DNA of 49,698 nucleotides from Bradyrhizobiaceae bacterium (GCA_003963145.1 RXJJ01000013.1:89108-138805), one strand, 5' to 3'. Positions 36,079 to 45,685 are shown, counted from the stretch's first letter. A program made the numbers and translations. Notes: a model not told the origin generated them from the sequence alone.

Positions 36079-37383
36079 TTACACATGCTGATAGACGCTG
36101 CGGCCGCCGACAATGGTCCGCACCGCGCGCCCTGAGAATTTCGCCTCGTCGAACGGCGTATTCTTGCATTGCGACTTCAGATCGTCGCGGTCAAGCACCC
36201 AGGGCGCATCGAGGTCGATGACCACGACGTCGGCCGGTGCGCCGGGGCGCAGCGTGCCGCCGGGCAGGCCGAGCAGTTCGGCGGGCCGGGTGGACATGGC
36301 GCGCAGCAGGGTTTTCAAATCGATCTCGCCCGAGTGAACGAGGCGCAATCCCGCCGGCAGCATTGTCTCCAGCCCGATCGCGCCGGTTTCAGCTTCCGCG
36401 AAAGGCAGCCGCTTGACCTCGACGTCCTGCGGATTGTGATCCGACATGATGACATCGATGAGACCGGAGGCGACGGCAGAGACCAGCGCGACGCGGTCGT
36501 TTTCGGTGCGCAGGGGAGGCGACAGCTTCAGGAAGGTACGATAGGGGCCGATGTCGTTTTCGTTCAGCGTGAGATGATTGATCGAGGCCGATGCCGAGAC
36601 GTTGAGTCCTTCGTCCTTCGCGCGCTTGAGAATGTCGAGGGATTCGATGCAGGTGAGAGAGGCCGCGTGGTAGCGTCCGCCGGTCAGCGCGACGAGACGC
36701 ATGTCGCGTTCCAGCACCACGGCCTCCGATGCATTGGGAATGCCCATCAGGCCGAGGCGCGAGGCGAATTCGCCCTCGTTCATCACGCCTTCGCCGACAA
36801 GGTTCGGGTCTTCGGTGTGATGCACGATCAGCGCGCCGAAATCGCGCGCATAGGTCAGCGCGCGGCGCATCACCTGCGCGTTCATCACGCTGTGGCCGCC
36901 ATCGGTGAAGGCGACTGCGCCGGCAGCCTTCAGGAGTCCGAACTCGGTCATTTCCTCGCCGCTCATGCCCTTGGTCAGTGCGGCCATGGGCTGGATGTTG
37001 ACGATGGCGGTGTCGCGCGCGCGGCGCAGGACGAAATCGACGGTGGCTGAATTGTCGATCACCGGCTTGGTGTCCGGTTGGCAGACGATGGTGGTGATGC
37101 CGCCAGCGGCAGCGGCCTGGCTCGCCGAGGCGAAAGTCTCGCGGTGGCCGGCGCCGGGTTCGCCGACAAAGGCGCGCATGTCGATCAGGCCGGGCGCTAC
37201 CACCTTGCCGGCGCAGTTGATGATGTCGGTGCCCTCGGGCACGCCGGCCGCGCCGATACCGCGCCGCGCGTCCCTGACGATGCCGTCCGCGATCAGAACA
37301 TCGCCGGGCTCGTCGATATCGCGCGACGGGTCGACGATCCGCGCATTGGCGAGCAGGATGGGATGGCGGCGATCGCTCAGCAT
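36079..37383 (-). CDS. pyrC: dihydroorotase-like protein (PyrC', probably non-catalytic)
   Basis: A 434-residue amidohydrolase-fold protein adjacent to pyrB. The usual metal-binding HxH after APGLIDM is replaced by Arg-Ala-Phe (residues 70-72, bases 37168-37176). Other conserved parts remain: QPDTKPV, HHTEDPNLV, HAAS and SDHNP. Loss of the HxH is known in PyrC' (PyrX) proteins, which stabilise aspartate transcarbamoylase without catalysing ring closure. The same is likely here, and an active dihydroorotase must be encoded elsewhere. ATG 37383 overlaps the pyrB stop (TGATG); GTG 37386 is an alternative start. Confidence 0.93.
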   Translation of the reverse strand: MLSDRRHPILLANARIVDPSRDIDEPGDVLIADGIVRDARRGIGAAGVPEGTDIINCAGKVVAPGLIDMRAFVGEPGAGHRETFASASQAAAAGGITTIVCQPDTKPVIDNSATVDFVLRRARDTAIVNIQPMAALTKGMSGEEMTEFGLLKAAGAVAFTDGGHSVMNAQVMRRALTYARDFGALIVHHTEDPNLVGEGVMNEGEFASRLGLMGIPNASEAVVLERDMRLVALTGGRYHAASLTCIESLDILKRAKDEGLNVSASASINHLTLNENDIGPYRTFLKLSPPLRTENDRVALVSAVASGLIDVIMSDHNPQDVEVKRLPFAEAETGAIGLETMLPAGLRLVHSGEIDLKTLLRAMSTRPAELLGLPGGTLRPGAPADVVVIDLDAPWVLDRDDLKSQCKNTPFDEAKFSGRAVRTIVGGRSVYQHV

Positions 37384-38336
37384 CACGCGTTCGGCAGGTT
37401 GCGGGCGAGTGCTTCCAGCACCGCCATGCGCACTGCCACTCCCATTTCGACCTGTTCGCGGATCAGCGATTGCGCGCCGTCCGCCACGATGGAGTCGATC
37501 TCGACGCCTCTGTTCATCGGCCCCGGATGCATCACCAGAGCTTCGGGCTTCGCATAAGCCAGCTTCTTCTGGTCGAGACCGAAATAGTGGAAATATTCGG
37601 AACTTGAAGGCACGAATGAGCCGTTCATACGCTCGCGCTGCAGGCGCAGCATCATCACGATGTCCGCGCCATTGAGGCCCTCGCGCATGTCGCGCGCGAC
37701 CTCGACGCCCATGCGTTCGATTCCCGGCGGCAGGAGCGTGGAGGGGCCGACGACACGCACCCGCGCGCCCATCGCGTTGAGCAGGATGATGTTGGAGCGC
37801 GCGACGCGCGAATGCAGCACGTCGCCGCAGATCGCGACCAGAAGGCCCTCGATCCGGCCCTTGTTGCGGCGGATGGTCAGCGCGTCGAGCAGGGCCTGGG
37901 TCGGGTGCTCGTGCGCGCCGTCGCCGGCATTGATGACCGAGCCATCGACCTTCTGCGCCAGCAGTTCGACCGCGCCGGAAGCGTGATGGCGCACCACGAG
38001 GATGTCCGGGTGCATGGCATTCAGCGTCACCGCCGTGTCCATCAGCGTCTCGCCCTTGCGGATCGAGGAGGAGGACACGGACATGTTCATGACGTCGGCG
38101 CCAAGCCGCTTGCCGGCGATCTCGAACGAGGACTGGGTGCGGGTGGAGGCTTCGAAGAACAGGTTGACCTGGGTCCGGCCGCGCAGATTGGAGCGCTTTT
38201 TATCGACCTGCCGGTTGAGTTCGACGAATTCCTCGGAAAGGTCCAGAAGACCTGTAATATCGGCCGCGGAAAGCCCCTCGATTCCCAGCAAATGCCGGTG
38301 CCCGAGGACAAAACTCGATTTCGGAGCGAATGTCAT
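37383..38336 (-). CDS. pyrB: aspartate carbamoyltransferase catalytic subunit
   Basis: A 317-residue enzyme that joins carbamoyl phosphate to aspartate, the first committed step of pyrimidine synthesis. The carbamoyl phosphate site STRT (64-67, in [13 protein letters not shown]) is intact. [15 protein letters not shown] (aspartate loop) and [10 protein letters not shown] are also present. No pyrI regulatory gene is adjacent; the partner is the PyrC-like protein encoded next. ATG 38336 gives the normal length; an in-frame TTG at 38375 would add 13 residues. It heads the minus-strand series pyrB-pyrC'-plsY-dprA. Confidence 0.96.
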   Translation of the reverse strand: MTFAPKSSFVLGHRHLLGIEGLSAADITGLLDLSEEFVELNRQVDKKRSNLRGRTQVNLFFEASTRTQSSFEIAGKRLGADVMNMSVSSSSIRKGETLMDTAVTLNAMHPDILVVRHHASGAVELLAQKVDGSVINAGDGAHEHPTQALLDALTIRRNKGRIEGLLVAICGDVLHSRVARSNIILLNAMGARVRVVGPSTLLPPGIERMGVEVARDMREGLNGADIVMMLRLQRERMNGSFVPSSSEYFHYFGLDQKKLAYAKPEALVMHPGPMNRGVEIDSIVADGAQSLIREQVEMGVAVRMAVLEALARNLPNA

Positions 38337-38438
38337 TAAAGCCAACGCTATAGGCGCAGATTCCCGGTGGGGCAAGGCGGATTCGGCCGCTTGCGGGTTT
38401 TCCCCCGCTGATGTCGGCGCAGGGTAAATGGAGCGGCA

Positions 38439-39218
38439 ATGCCGGGCTGGAACATGAGATCAACCACAGCGGTGCGGAGCCTGGTTCTCGTTCTGCTCGG
38501 CTTAGCTACGACCGGGACCGCGCGGAGCGCGCCGCTTCCTGCCGATTTCGTCTATCTGCGCGATATCGACCCCACCATCATTCAGGACATGCGCTATGCC
38601 ACCGCGAACAACTTCGTCGGTCACAGGCTCAATGGTTATGAAGCGGGCGAATGTATTGTCACCCGCCGCGTCGGCAACGCGCTGGCGGGGGTCCAGCGCG
38701 ATCTGGTGCCGCGCGGCCTGTCGCTGAAAATGTATGACTGCTACCGCCCGCAGCGCGCGGTGGACGACATGTACGCCTGGGCGCAGGACGGCCACGAGGT
38801 GAAGGCGCAGAAGCTCTATAATCCGAAAATGAGCAAGAAGGATCTGTTTCGATTGGGCTACATCGCGCGCCATTCTGGCCATTCCACCGGCAAGGCGGTG
38901 GACCTGACCATCGTGCCGTTGCCGGAACCGAAGGTGCCGCCGTTCGATCCGAAGGCCGATTACGGCGACTGCACGCAGGACGCCAGCGTCCGCGCTCCAG
39001 ACTCGAGCGTCGATATGGGCGCCGGCTATGATTGCTCGGACGAGAAGGCGCATACCGCCTCAAAGGCCATCACACCGGACCAGCGCAAATGGCGAGATAC
39101 GCTCGTCTCCGCGATGGGCAAGCAAGGTTTCGTCAACTACGACATGGAATGGTGGCACTTCTCGCTGCCGGGCGAGGGTAATACCGCCTACGATTTCCCG
39201 GTGGCGCGGCATCCCTGA
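38439..39218 (+). CDS. D-alanyl-D-alanine dipeptidase (VanX/DdpX, M15 family)
   Basis: A 259-residue exported zinc peptidase. A signal peptide spans about residues 6-31. The zinc ligands are H148 and D155 ([10 protein letters not shown]) and H240 in EWWHF, with catalytic Glu237. R103 in CYRPQ matches the VanX arginine that stabilises the transition state. It is larger than VanX (about 200 residues) because of the signal peptide and a loop around 160-190. Chromosomal homologues recycle D-Ala-D-Ala from peptidoglycan; no vanA or vanH is nearby, so glycopeptide resistance is not implied. GGAG precedes ATG 38439. Confidence 0.92.
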   Translation: MPGWNMRSTTAVRSLVLVLLGLATTGTARSAPLPADFVYLRDIDPTIIQDMRYATANNFVGHRLNGYEAGECIVTRRVGNALAGVQRDLVPRGLSLKMYDCYRPQRAVDDMYAWAQDGHEVKAQKLYNPKMSKKDLFRLGYIARHSGHSTGKAVDLTIVPLPEPKVPPFDPKADYGDCTQDASVRAPDSSVDMGAGYDCSDEKAHTASKAITPDQRKWRDTLVSAMGKQGFVNYDMEWWHFSLPGEGNTAYDFPVARHP

Positions 39219-39263
39219 GCTGTGGTTTGCGCCTTGAGCGAGCCGAAACGGACTGGCGGACCG

Positions 39264-40907
39264 ATGGACCAGACGCGCGATACCAAAGCGGTATTCAACC
39301 AGTCGCCGCCTTTCGTGGATATCGATCTGTTCGCGCTGGATCGGCCATTGGCCGATGCGGTGTCGGCCAATGGCGGAGCGGACGCGGCCGCTGAACTATC
39401 GGATTTCGGCAGGCATTGGGGATCGGCGGCGATGGCCGAGCGCGGCCGCCTCGCCAACGAGAACATACCGAAGCTGAAAACGTTCGACGCGCAGGGCCAT
39501 CGCCGCGATGAGGTCGAGTTTTATCCCGCCTACCACGAACTGATGGCACACAGCGCCCATGCTGGACTCCACAATTCAACGTGGAATGAAAAAGGCGAGG
39601 CAGCCGGCGGTGCTTCCGAGGTCGTGCGCGCGGCAAAATTCTTCATGGCTGCTCAGGTCGAGACAGGTCATCTGTGTCCGATCACCATGACCCGCGCCGC
39701 CGTCGGCGCGCTGGCGAGCGATCGCGATCTGCGCGGCAGTCTGATGGCGGTGCTCGGCACGCGCAGCTACGATCCCGCATTCGCGCCATGGCAGACAAAG
39801 CGCGGCATGACCATGGGCATGGGCATGACCGAGAAGCAGGGCGGCACCGATGTGCGCGCCAACATCACGCGCGCCGTGCGCGTTGGCGAGAGCTATCGCA
39901 TCACCGGCCACAAATGGTTCATGTCCGCGCCGATGAGCGACGCGTTTCTGGTGCTGGCGCAGGCGGAAGGCGGACTGACATGTTTCTTCATGCCGCGCTT
40001 TGAGCCGGACGGACGTGTCAACGCCATTCACTTCCAGCGCCTGAAGGACAAGCTCGGCAACCGCTCCAACGCGTCATCCGAGGTCGAATTCGACAGCGCC
40101 TACGCGCTGCGGCTCGGCGAAGAGGGGCGCGGCATTCCGACCATTATTCAAATGGTGTCGCTGACGCGGCAGGATTGCGCTATCGCTTCTGCCGGGCTAA
40201 TGCGCTCGGGCCTCGCGCATGCATTGCATCACACTCGCTATCGCAGCGTGTTTCAGAAACATCTCGTCGATCAACCCTTGATGCGCGCCGTGCTCGCGGA
40301 CATGGCGTTGCACGCCGAAGCGTCCACCGCGCTGGTGATGCGGCTGTGCCGCGCATTCGACCGCGCACCCGCCGACAAGCTTGAAGCAGCCTATATGCGT
40401 CTGCTCACACCGGCGGTGAAATACTGGATCTGCAAGAGCGCACCGGGCTTTCTTTACGAGGCGATGGAATGCCTCGGCGGCAACGGTTATGTCGAGGAGG
40501 GCATTCTTGCGCGGCATTATCGCGAGGCGCCGGTCAACGCGATCTGGGAAGGTTCGGGCAATGTGATGTGCCTCGACGTGTTGCGCGCGTTGTCGCGCGA
40601 GACCGAGGCGGCACAGGCGGTGCTGCGGCAACTGGCCGATCAGGCCAGAGGACTGCCCGGCGTATCAGAAACGGCGGAATTCATCGCGGCCTCTTTCACC
40701 CGCGCCGATGCCGAGCGTTATGCCCGCCATGCGGTCGAAAAGCTCGCGCTTCTCGCCGCGTCCGCCGCCCTGAATGCGATAGCGCCGGATCACGCGGCGC
40801 TGTTCGCAAAGACACGGCTGGCTGCCGACCACGGCGCGCTCTATGGCGCCTGCGATCTTGCCGACAACGACATCCGCAACCTGCTCGAACGAGCATTGCC
40901 CACTTAA
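39264..40907 (+). CDS. aidB: AidB-like acyl-CoA dehydrogenase family protein
   Basis: A 547-residue flavoprotein, the size of E. coli AidB (541) and much longer than ordinary acyl-CoA dehydrogenases. It shares the AidB segments AQVETGHLCPITMTRAA, GMGMTEKQGGTDV, RLKDKLGNRSNASSEVEF, AMECLGGNGYVEE and IWEGSGNVMCLDVLR, plus the extra N- and C-terminal regions. E. coli AidB belongs to the Ada methylation response, binds FAD and double-stranded DNA, and has weak isovaleryl-CoA dehydrogenase activity. No ada, alkA or alkB is nearby, so regulation may differ. ATG 39264 starts MDQTRDTKAVFNQSPP, matching the AidB N-terminus. The CPBP gene follows at 9 bp. Confidence 0.93.
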   Translation: MDQTRDTKAVFNQSPPFVDIDLFALDRPLADAVSANGGADAAAELSDFGRHWGSAAMAERGRLANENIPKLKTFDAQGHRRDEVEFYPAYHELMAHSAHAGLHNSTWNEKGEAAGGASEVVRAAKFFMAAQVETGHLCPITMTRAAVGALASDRDLRGSLMAVLGTRSYDPAFAPWQTKRGMTMGMGMTEKQGGTDVRANITRAVRVGESYRITGHKWFMSAPMSDAFLVLAQAEGGLTCFFMPRFEPDGRVNAIHFQRLKDKLGNRSNASSEVEFDSAYALRLGEEGRGIPTIIQMVSLTRQDCAIASAGLMRSGLAHALHHTRYRSVFQKHLVDQPLMRAVLADMALHAEASTALVMRLCRAFDRAPADKLEAAYMRLLTPAVKYWICKSAPGFLYEAMECLGGNGYVEEGILARHYREAPVNAIWEGSGNVMCLDVLRALSRETEAAQAVLRQLADQARGLPGVSETAEFIAASFTRADAERYARHAVEKLALLAASAALNAIAPDHAALFAKTRLAADHGALYGACDLADNDIRNLLERALPT

Positions 40908-40916
40908 GGATCATCC

Positions 40917-41684
40917 ATGAGCTCGATTGAAATTCCCGCGCCTGTCTCGTCCGTGAAGGAGCCGCGTCCGCCGCGAGTCTGGAAATTCTGGGGCACGCTG
41001 CTCTGGGGACTTGTGGTTTTCGCCGCGCTATTCCTCGGGCAGGCGGTCGTGGTCGGCGTTCTTTTGTGGAAACACGGATCGTTCGACATGGCGACGCTGA
41101 AAACGCTGCTGGCTGGCGGACTGACGCTCTCGCTGTCGGTGGTGGCGGGATTGCCGGCGGTGCTGGCGGCGATCTGGCTCGCGACCCGTGCCGCGCGCAT
41201 GCCTTTCGCGGATTACCTTGCGCTGCGCGCGCCGCCCTGGAAACTGCTTCTGATCGGCGTCGTTCTTCTCGCGATTCTGGTCGAAGGCTGGGATGTCGTC
41301 GCCAAGGCGACAGGCCGCGATGTCGCACCCGGTTTCATGGGCGAGGTGCTGACATCGGCGCGGGCGGACAACACGCTGTGGCTGCTGGTGCTGGCGTTCT
41401 GCGTGGCGGCGCCCATCACCGAGGAATTCTTCGTCCGCGGGTTTTTGTATCGCGGCTGGTCGGAATCGTTTCTGCGGCCTGCCGGTGCGATTATCCTGTC
41501 GTCGCTGGTGTGGACGCTGATGCACCTGCAATACGACTGGTTCTTTCTCGGCGAGGTCTTTTCGATCGGCGTTCTGCTCGGCGTGATGCGTTACTGCGGC
41601 AATTCGGTCTGGCTGACGGTGGTCCTGCACGGCCTCAACAATCTCGCCGCCACCATTCAGACCATGTGGCTCACCGGGTCATAA
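40917..41684 (+). CDS. CPBP family intramembrane metalloprotease-like protein
   Basis: A 255-residue protein with about six to eight membrane helices. The Abi/CAAX-protease motifs are present: EExxxR (E169, E170, R174 in TEEFFVRGFLYRG), a first His in LMHLQYD (H203) and HGLNN with H238 and N242. These would form the glutamate-histidine site of an Rce1-like protease. Bacterial substrates are mostly unknown. It starts 9 bases after aidB and probably shares its transcript. It converges on ruvX, with 13 bases between stops. Confidence 0.9.
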   Translation: MSSIEIPAPVSSVKEPRPPRVWKFWGTLLWGLVVFAALFLGQAVVVGVLLWKHGSFDMATLKTLLAGGLTLSLSVVAGLPAVLAAIWLATRAARMPFADYLALRAPPWKLLLIGVVLLAILVEGWDVVAKATGRDVAPGFMGEVLTSARADNTLWLLVLAFCVAAPITEEFFVRGFLYRGWSESFLRPAGAIILSSLVWTLMHLQYDWFFLGEVFSIGVLLGVMRYCGNSVWLTVVLHGLNNLAATIQTMWLTGS

Positions 41685-41697
41685 GGGGATGCGAATA

Positions 41698-42171
41698 TCA
41701 GAATCGGACCCTTAGCCGGTCGAGTGCGCCCTGCAGAATGAAGATCGCCGCGTGCTCGTCGATCACTTCGGCACGCCTGGCGCGGCTGACGTCGTTGGCG
41801 ATCAGTTCGCGCTCCACAGCGGCGGTGGACAACCGCTCGTCCCACAGGCCGATCGCATGCTCGGTCAGCTTCGAAAAATTGCGGGCGAAGGCGCGGGTGG
41901 ATTGCGCGCGGGGGCCTTCGCTTCCGTCCATGTTGATCGGCAGGCCAAGAACGAAACCGCAAACGGCGCGCTCGCCGGCGAGCGCGAGCAGCCGGGCGGC
42001 ATCCATGGTGAAATTCTTGCGTTGGATCGTCTCGACGCCGGTGGCGAGTCTGCGGTCGGGATCGGAGACCGCGACGCCGATGGTCTTGGTGCCGAGATCG
42101 AGACCGATCAGCGCGCCGCGCGGCGGCCAATGTGCCGCCGCGTCGATCAAAGGCAGGATGAGCGCAGGCAT
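41698..42171 (-). CDS. ruvX: YqgF/RuvX family Holliday junction resolvase-like nuclease
   Basis: A 157-residue RNase H-fold protein. The acidic residues are D25 in GLDLGTKTIGVAVSD, the segment GLPINMDGSEGPRAQ, DERLST (D111, E112) and D138 in IDEHAA. RuvX is thought to process 5' ends of pre-16S rRNA and is annotated as a putative Holliday junction resolvase. It is cytosolic. It is divergent from a small membrane-protein gene, 56 bp apart, and lies upstream of the gatCA region, a common arrangement in this group. Confidence 0.93.
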   Translation of the reverse strand: MPALILPLIDAAAHWPPRGALIGLDLGTKTIGVAVSDPDRRLATGVETIQRKNFTMDAARLLALAGERAVCGFVLGLPINMDGSEGPRAQSTRAFARNFSKLTEHAIGLWDERLSTAAVERELIANDVSRARRAEVIDEHAAIFILQGALDRLRVRF

Positions 42172-42227
42172 GATTTTCGCTTATCATGCCGGGACGGGCC
42201 AAGGCAAAGCAGGCGGGGACAAAATAC

Positions 42228-42452
42228 ATGGATGGATTGACGCTGTTCGGGCTGTTCGCGGTCAGCGCAATGCTGGTGTGTTACGCCTTTGAGGAGCGTC
42301 ATCCGCTATTTATCCTCGGGTTTGCCGCTGCCTGCGCGCTGGGTTCGATCTATGGATTTCTGCAGGGCGCGTGGCCCTTTGGCCTGGTCGAGGGAATTTG
42401 GGCCCTCGTGGCGCTGCGGCGCTGGTATTTGAGGTGGCGGGCAGGCGCATAG
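42228..42452 (+). CDS. small membrane protein, 74 residues
   Basis: A short hydrophobic protein with two to three membrane segments: MDGLTLFGLFAVSAMLVCYAF, FILGFAAACALGSIYGFL and a last segment before RWYLRWRAGA. Similar short proteins sit beside ruvX in related genomes, but I know no function. ATG 42228 follows GCGGGGA at a normal distance, which favours it over the upstream in-frame extension. The nitronate monooxygenase gene starts 85 bp downstream on the same strand. Confidence 0.8.
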   Translation: MDGLTLFGLFAVSAMLVCYAFEERHPLFILGFAAACALGSIYGFLQGAWPFGLVEGIWALVALRRWYLRWRAGA

Positions 42453-42536
42453 CTGCTTCGGGCGCGATGTGTTATTCCGGCGCCGGCCCGGCAACGATGT
42501 TCGCGCCGTCCCCCATCATCATCGCGAGCAGAACGC

Positions 42537-43613
42537 ATGTGGCCAGACCGCAGACTTCTCGATTTGTTCAGGATCGAATCTCCGATTGTCCAGGCGCCCA
42601 TGGCGGGCGTGCAGGATGTCGATGTGATGATCGGCGCGGCGCAGGGGGGTGCCTTGGCCTCGTTGCCCTGCGCGATGCTGGCCGCCGAGAAAATACGCGA
42701 GCAGATCGGTATTTTCAGGCGGCGGTTGAGCGCGCCGGTGAACATGAACTTCTTCTGCCATACGGCTGTTGACGCGGATCCGGCGCGCGAGGCGATCTGG
42801 CGCAGGCGCCTTGCGGGTTACTATCAAGAACTTGGCCTCGATCCCGACGCGACCGTGAACGCAGCCAACCGCGCGCCCTTCAGCGCGCAGGCATGCGAAC
42901 TGGTCGAAGACCTGAAGCCGGAGGTGGTCAGTTTTCATTTCGGATTGCCCGACAGGAGTTTGGTGCAACGGGTCAAGGCGGCAGGGTGCGTCGTGGTCGG
43001 TTGTGCAACCATTGTCAAAGAGGCGGTCTGGCTTGAGCAGAACGGTGCCGATGCGATCATTGCGCAGGGCGCGGAGGCGGGCGGCCATCGCGGTATGTTT
43101 CTGACCGATAATATCGCGACACAGCCGGGCACTTTCGCGCTGGTGCCGCAAGTGGTTGACGCGGTCCGTGTGCCGGTGATCGCCGCAGGCGGTATCGCGG
43201 ACGGGCGCGGAATTGCCGCAGCCTTCGCGCTTGGAGCGGCGGGTGTGCAGGTCGGCACGGCCTACCTGCGAACGCCGCAGGCCAAGGTCTCGCCGCCGAC
43301 CCGTGCAGCCCTTGCGTCGGCGGACGACAATTCCACCGTGATGACGAATGTCATGACCGGACGCCCGGCACGCGGTGTTTTCAATCGGCTGATGCGCGAA
43401 GTCGGACCTATATCGCCCGACGCACCGGCGTTTCCCCATGCAGCGACAGCGCTTTCGCCGCTGAAAACAGCCGCAGAAAAGCTCGGCCGGGCCGATTTCA
43501 CCAATCTGTGGGCCGGGCAGTCCGTCGCTCTGGGCAGGGAGACGGAGGCCGCCGATTTGACTCGCATTCTCGCCCGCGAGGCTCTGGAACGGCTGAGCGC
43601 TCTCGCGCATTAA
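42537..43613 (+). CDS. nitronate monooxygenase family flavoprotein
   Basis: A 358-residue FMN-dependent TIM-barrel enzyme of the NMO (2-nitropropane dioxygenase) family. Class signatures are IVQAPMAGVQ near the N-terminus, PVNMNFFCH, the glycine-rich QGAEAGGHRG phosphate loop and VIAAGGIADGRGIAAAFALGAAGVQ. Members oxidise alkyl nitronates such as propionate 3-nitronate; some act on other substrates. The length is normal. ATG 42537 has no strong ribosome site but matches the conserved N-terminus. It lies about 100 bp before gatC on the same strand; shared transcription is possible. Confidence 0.93.
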   Translation: MWPDRRLLDLFRIESPIVQAPMAGVQDVDVMIGAAQGGALASLPCAMLAAEKIREQIGIFRRRLSAPVNMNFFCHTAVDADPAREAIWRRRLAGYYQELGLDPDATVNAANRAPFSAQACELVEDLKPEVVSFHFGLPDRSLVQRVKAAGCVVVGCATIVKEAVWLEQNGADAIIAQGAEAGGHRGMFLTDNIATQPGTFALVPQVVDAVRVPVIAAGGIADGRGIAAAFALGAAGVQVGTAYLRTPQAKVSPPTRAALASADDNSTVMTNVMTGRPARGVFNRLMREVGPISPDAPAFPHAATALSPLKTAAEKLGRADFTNLWAGQSVALGRETEAADLTRILAREALERLSALAH

Positions 43614-43718
43614 AACGCCTGCTAGGCCCAGAAGGGTGGTTTCCACTCCGCCCGAAAATGCTTTATACGGCTGGCAGGCCGCAGGGTGCGGATTCCGGAA
43701 TTACCAAGAGTTATCAAT

Positions 43719-44006
43719 ATGTCAGTCGATGCCGCCACTGTCCGCCGGATCGCGCATCTTGCGCGGATCGCGGTCAAGGACGATGAGATCGCCCACTTGC
43801 AGGGCGAACTCAACGCCATGCTGGCCTTTGTCGAGCAACTGGCCGAGGTGAATATCGATGGTGTCGAGCCGATGACGTCGGTGACGCCAATGGACATGAA
43901 AAAGCGTCACGATGTCGTCAACGACGGCGAGATCGCCGATCTGATCGTCGAGAACGCTCCGGCCACCGAGGATCATTTTTTTCTGGTCCCCAAGGTGGTC
44001 GAATAA
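43719..44006 (+). CDS. gatC: Asp-tRNA(Asn)/Glu-tRNA(Gln) amidotransferase subunit C
   Basis: A 95-residue scaffold that wraps around GatA and joins it to GatB. The opening helix [18 protein letters not shown] and the middle [20 protein letters not shown], ending [10 protein letters not shown], are diagnostic. The GatCAB complex converts misacylated Glu-tRNA(Gln) and/or Asp-tRNA(Asn) to the correct amide form. ATG 43719 gives the canonical N-terminus. gatA follows after a 63-residue microprotein gene; gatB is 3.5 kb further on. Confidence 0.96.
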   Translation: MSVDAATVRRIAHLARIAVKDDEIAHLQGELNAMLAFVEQLAEVNIDGVEPMTSVTPMDMKKRHDVVNDGEIADLIVENAPATEDHFFLVPKVVE

Positions 44007-44021
44007 CACCGGACACATGTC

Positions 44022-44213
44022 ATGTGCATTCTGTGCAACGACGAAAATGCCTATGCAGGCTACATGGCATATCTCGACGACATGGAGCTGCGGGGCAAAA
44101 CCGCCGATCCCGGCGACGCCATGACGGCGGCGATGAAAGCCGCGGACGCCGCCGAAGCCGCCAAACGCGCCAGCAAATCTCCCTTCATTTGTGATCCCAT
44201 AGAGAATGACTGA
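44022..44213 (+). CDS. CxxC-containing microprotein between gatC and gatA
   Basis: A 63-residue protein with an N-terminal [15 protein letters not shown], giving a CxxC pair at residues 2 and 5, then an Ala-rich helix (about 30-52) and a third cysteine (C57) near the end. No known domain is recognised. It starts 15 bases after gatC, and its stop codon lies inside the gatA start region (ATGACTGA, an 8-base overlap). This makes translational coupling to gatA likely. Its tight placement argues for a real gene. A metal-binding or redox role is possible but not shown. Confidence 0.75.
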   Translation: MCILCNDENAYAGYMAYLDDMELRGKTADPGDAMTAAMKAADAAEAAKRASKSPFICDPIEND

Positions 44214-45684
44214 TCTGACCGCACTGACGCTCGCCGAGGCCAAGGAAGGCCTTGCCGCGAAATCCTTCACCTCGCTGGAATTGACCGACGCGCATCTTGC
44301 CGCGATGGAGAAGGCGCGCGCGCTCAATGCCTATGTGCTCGAGACGCCCGAACAGGCGCGGGGAATGGCGAAGCAGGCCGACGCGAAGATCGCCAAGGGT
44401 GAGGCCGGCAACCTTCTCGGCGTTCCGCTCGGTATCAAGGATCTGTTCGCGACAAAGGATGTGCGCCTGACCGCGTGCTCGAAGATTCTCGACGACTTCA
44501 AACCGCCTTACGAATCCACCGTCACCTCGCAGCTCTGGCGGGACGGTGCGGTGATGCTCGGCAAGCTCAACAACGATGAATTCGCGATGGGCTCGTCCAA
44601 TGAGACCTCCGCATTCGGTCCCGTCGTCAATCCATGGCGGCGCGAGGGCTCCGATGCAAGGCTGGTGCCGGGCGGCTCGTCCGGCGGATCGGCGGCGGCG
44701 GTGGCGGCCAATCTGTGTCTTGGTGCGACCGGCACCGATACCGGCGGTTCGATCCGCCAGCCTGCCGCGTTTACCGGCATCACCGGTATCAAGCCGACCT
44801 ATGGTCGCTGCTCGCGCTGGGGCATCGTCGCCTTTGCATCCTCGCTGGATCAGGCCGGGCCGTTCGCGCGCACCGTGCGTGACACCGCGATCCTGCTGCG
44901 TTCGATGGCGGGGCACGATCCGAAGGACACGACCTCGGTCAACCGGGAGGTGCCGGATTATGAGGCCGCCATCGGCAAATCCGTCAAAGGCATGAAGATC
45001 GGTATTCCGAAGGAATACCGGATCGATGGCATGTCGTCCGAGATCGAGAAGCTCTGGACGCAGGGTGCCGATTGGCTGAAGGCGGCGGGTGCCGAACTGG
45101 TCGAGGTATCGCTGCCACACACGAAATACGCGCTGCCCGCTTACTACGTCGTTGCGCCCGCGGAAGCCTCGTCGAACCTGGCGCGCTATGACGGCGTGCG
45201 CTACGGCGCGCGAGTGAACGGCAAGAACATCATTGAGATGTACGAAAATACCCGCGCTGCCGGTTTCGGACCGGAAGTCCGCCGCCGAATCATGATCGGC
45301 ACCTATGTGCTCTCGGCCGGCTATTACGACGCCTATTATCTTCGCGCGCAAAAGGTCCGCACGCTGATCAAGAAGGATTTCGAGGATGTCTTCGCCAAGG
45401 GCGTGAGCGCGATCCTCACTCCAGCGACTCCTTCGGCCGCTTTCGGCATTGGGGAGAAGGGCAAGGCCGATCCCGTTGAAATGTATCTCAACGACATTTT
45501 CACCGTAACGGTGAACATGGCGGGTCTGCCCGGTATCGCGGTGCCTGCAGGCAAGGACGCACAGGGCTTGCCACTTGGTCTTCAGTTGATCGGCCGTCCG
45601 TTCGACGAGGAGACGCTGTTTTCGCTGGGTGAGGTCGTGGAACAGGCCGCCGGGCGTTTCACGCCGAAACAGTGGTGGGGCTGA
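44206..45684 (+). CDS. gatA: Asp-tRNA(Asn)/Glu-tRNA(Gln) amidotransferase subunit A
   Basis: A 492-residue amidase-signature enzyme that releases ammonia from glutamine for GatB. The catalytic triad is K78 (PLGIKDLF), cis-Ser158 ([10 protein letters not shown]) and nucleophile Ser182 (DTGGSIRQP). The C-terminal part carries [20 protein letters not shown] and ends [11 protein letters not shown], typical of GatA. The start overlaps the microprotein stop by 8 bases. The chorismate mutase gene begins one base after the gatA stop codon, so both are on one transcript. Confidence 0.97.
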   Translation: MTDLTALTLAEAKEGLAAKSFTSLELTDAHLAAMEKARALNAYVLETPEQARGMAKQADAKIAKGEAGNLLGVPLGIKDLFATKDVRLTACSKILDDFKPPYESTVTSQLWRDGAVMLGKLNNDEFAMGSSNETSAFGPVVNPWRREGSDARLVPGGSSGGSAAAVAANLCLGATGTDTGGSIRQPAAFTGITGIKPTYGRCSRWGIVAFASSLDQAGPFARTVRDTAILLRSMAGHDPKDTTSVNREVPDYEAAIGKSVKGMKIGIPKEYRIDGMSSEIEKLWTQGADWLKAAGAELVEVSLPHTKYALPAYYVVAPAEASSNLARYDGVRYGARVNGKNIIEMYENTRAAGFGPEVRRRIMIGTYVLSAGYYDAYYLRAQKVRTLIKKDFEDVFAKGVSAILTPATPSAAFGIGEKGKADPVEMYLNDIFTVTVNMAGLPGIAVPAGKDAQGLPLGLQLIGRPFDEETLFSLGEVVEQAAGRFTPKQWWG

Positions 45685-45685
45685 C

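Noticed and set aside
34771-36135. 454-residue plus-strand reading frame opposite dprA and plsY
   Set aside because: It spans two well-supported minus-strand genes and their gap, and its sequence is charged low-complexity shadow.
38439-39218. VanX-like gene as a glycopeptide-resistance locus
   Set aside because: No vanA, vanH, vanR or vanS homologue is nearby and the protein has a signal peptide; a housekeeping peptidoglycan-recycling role is more likely.
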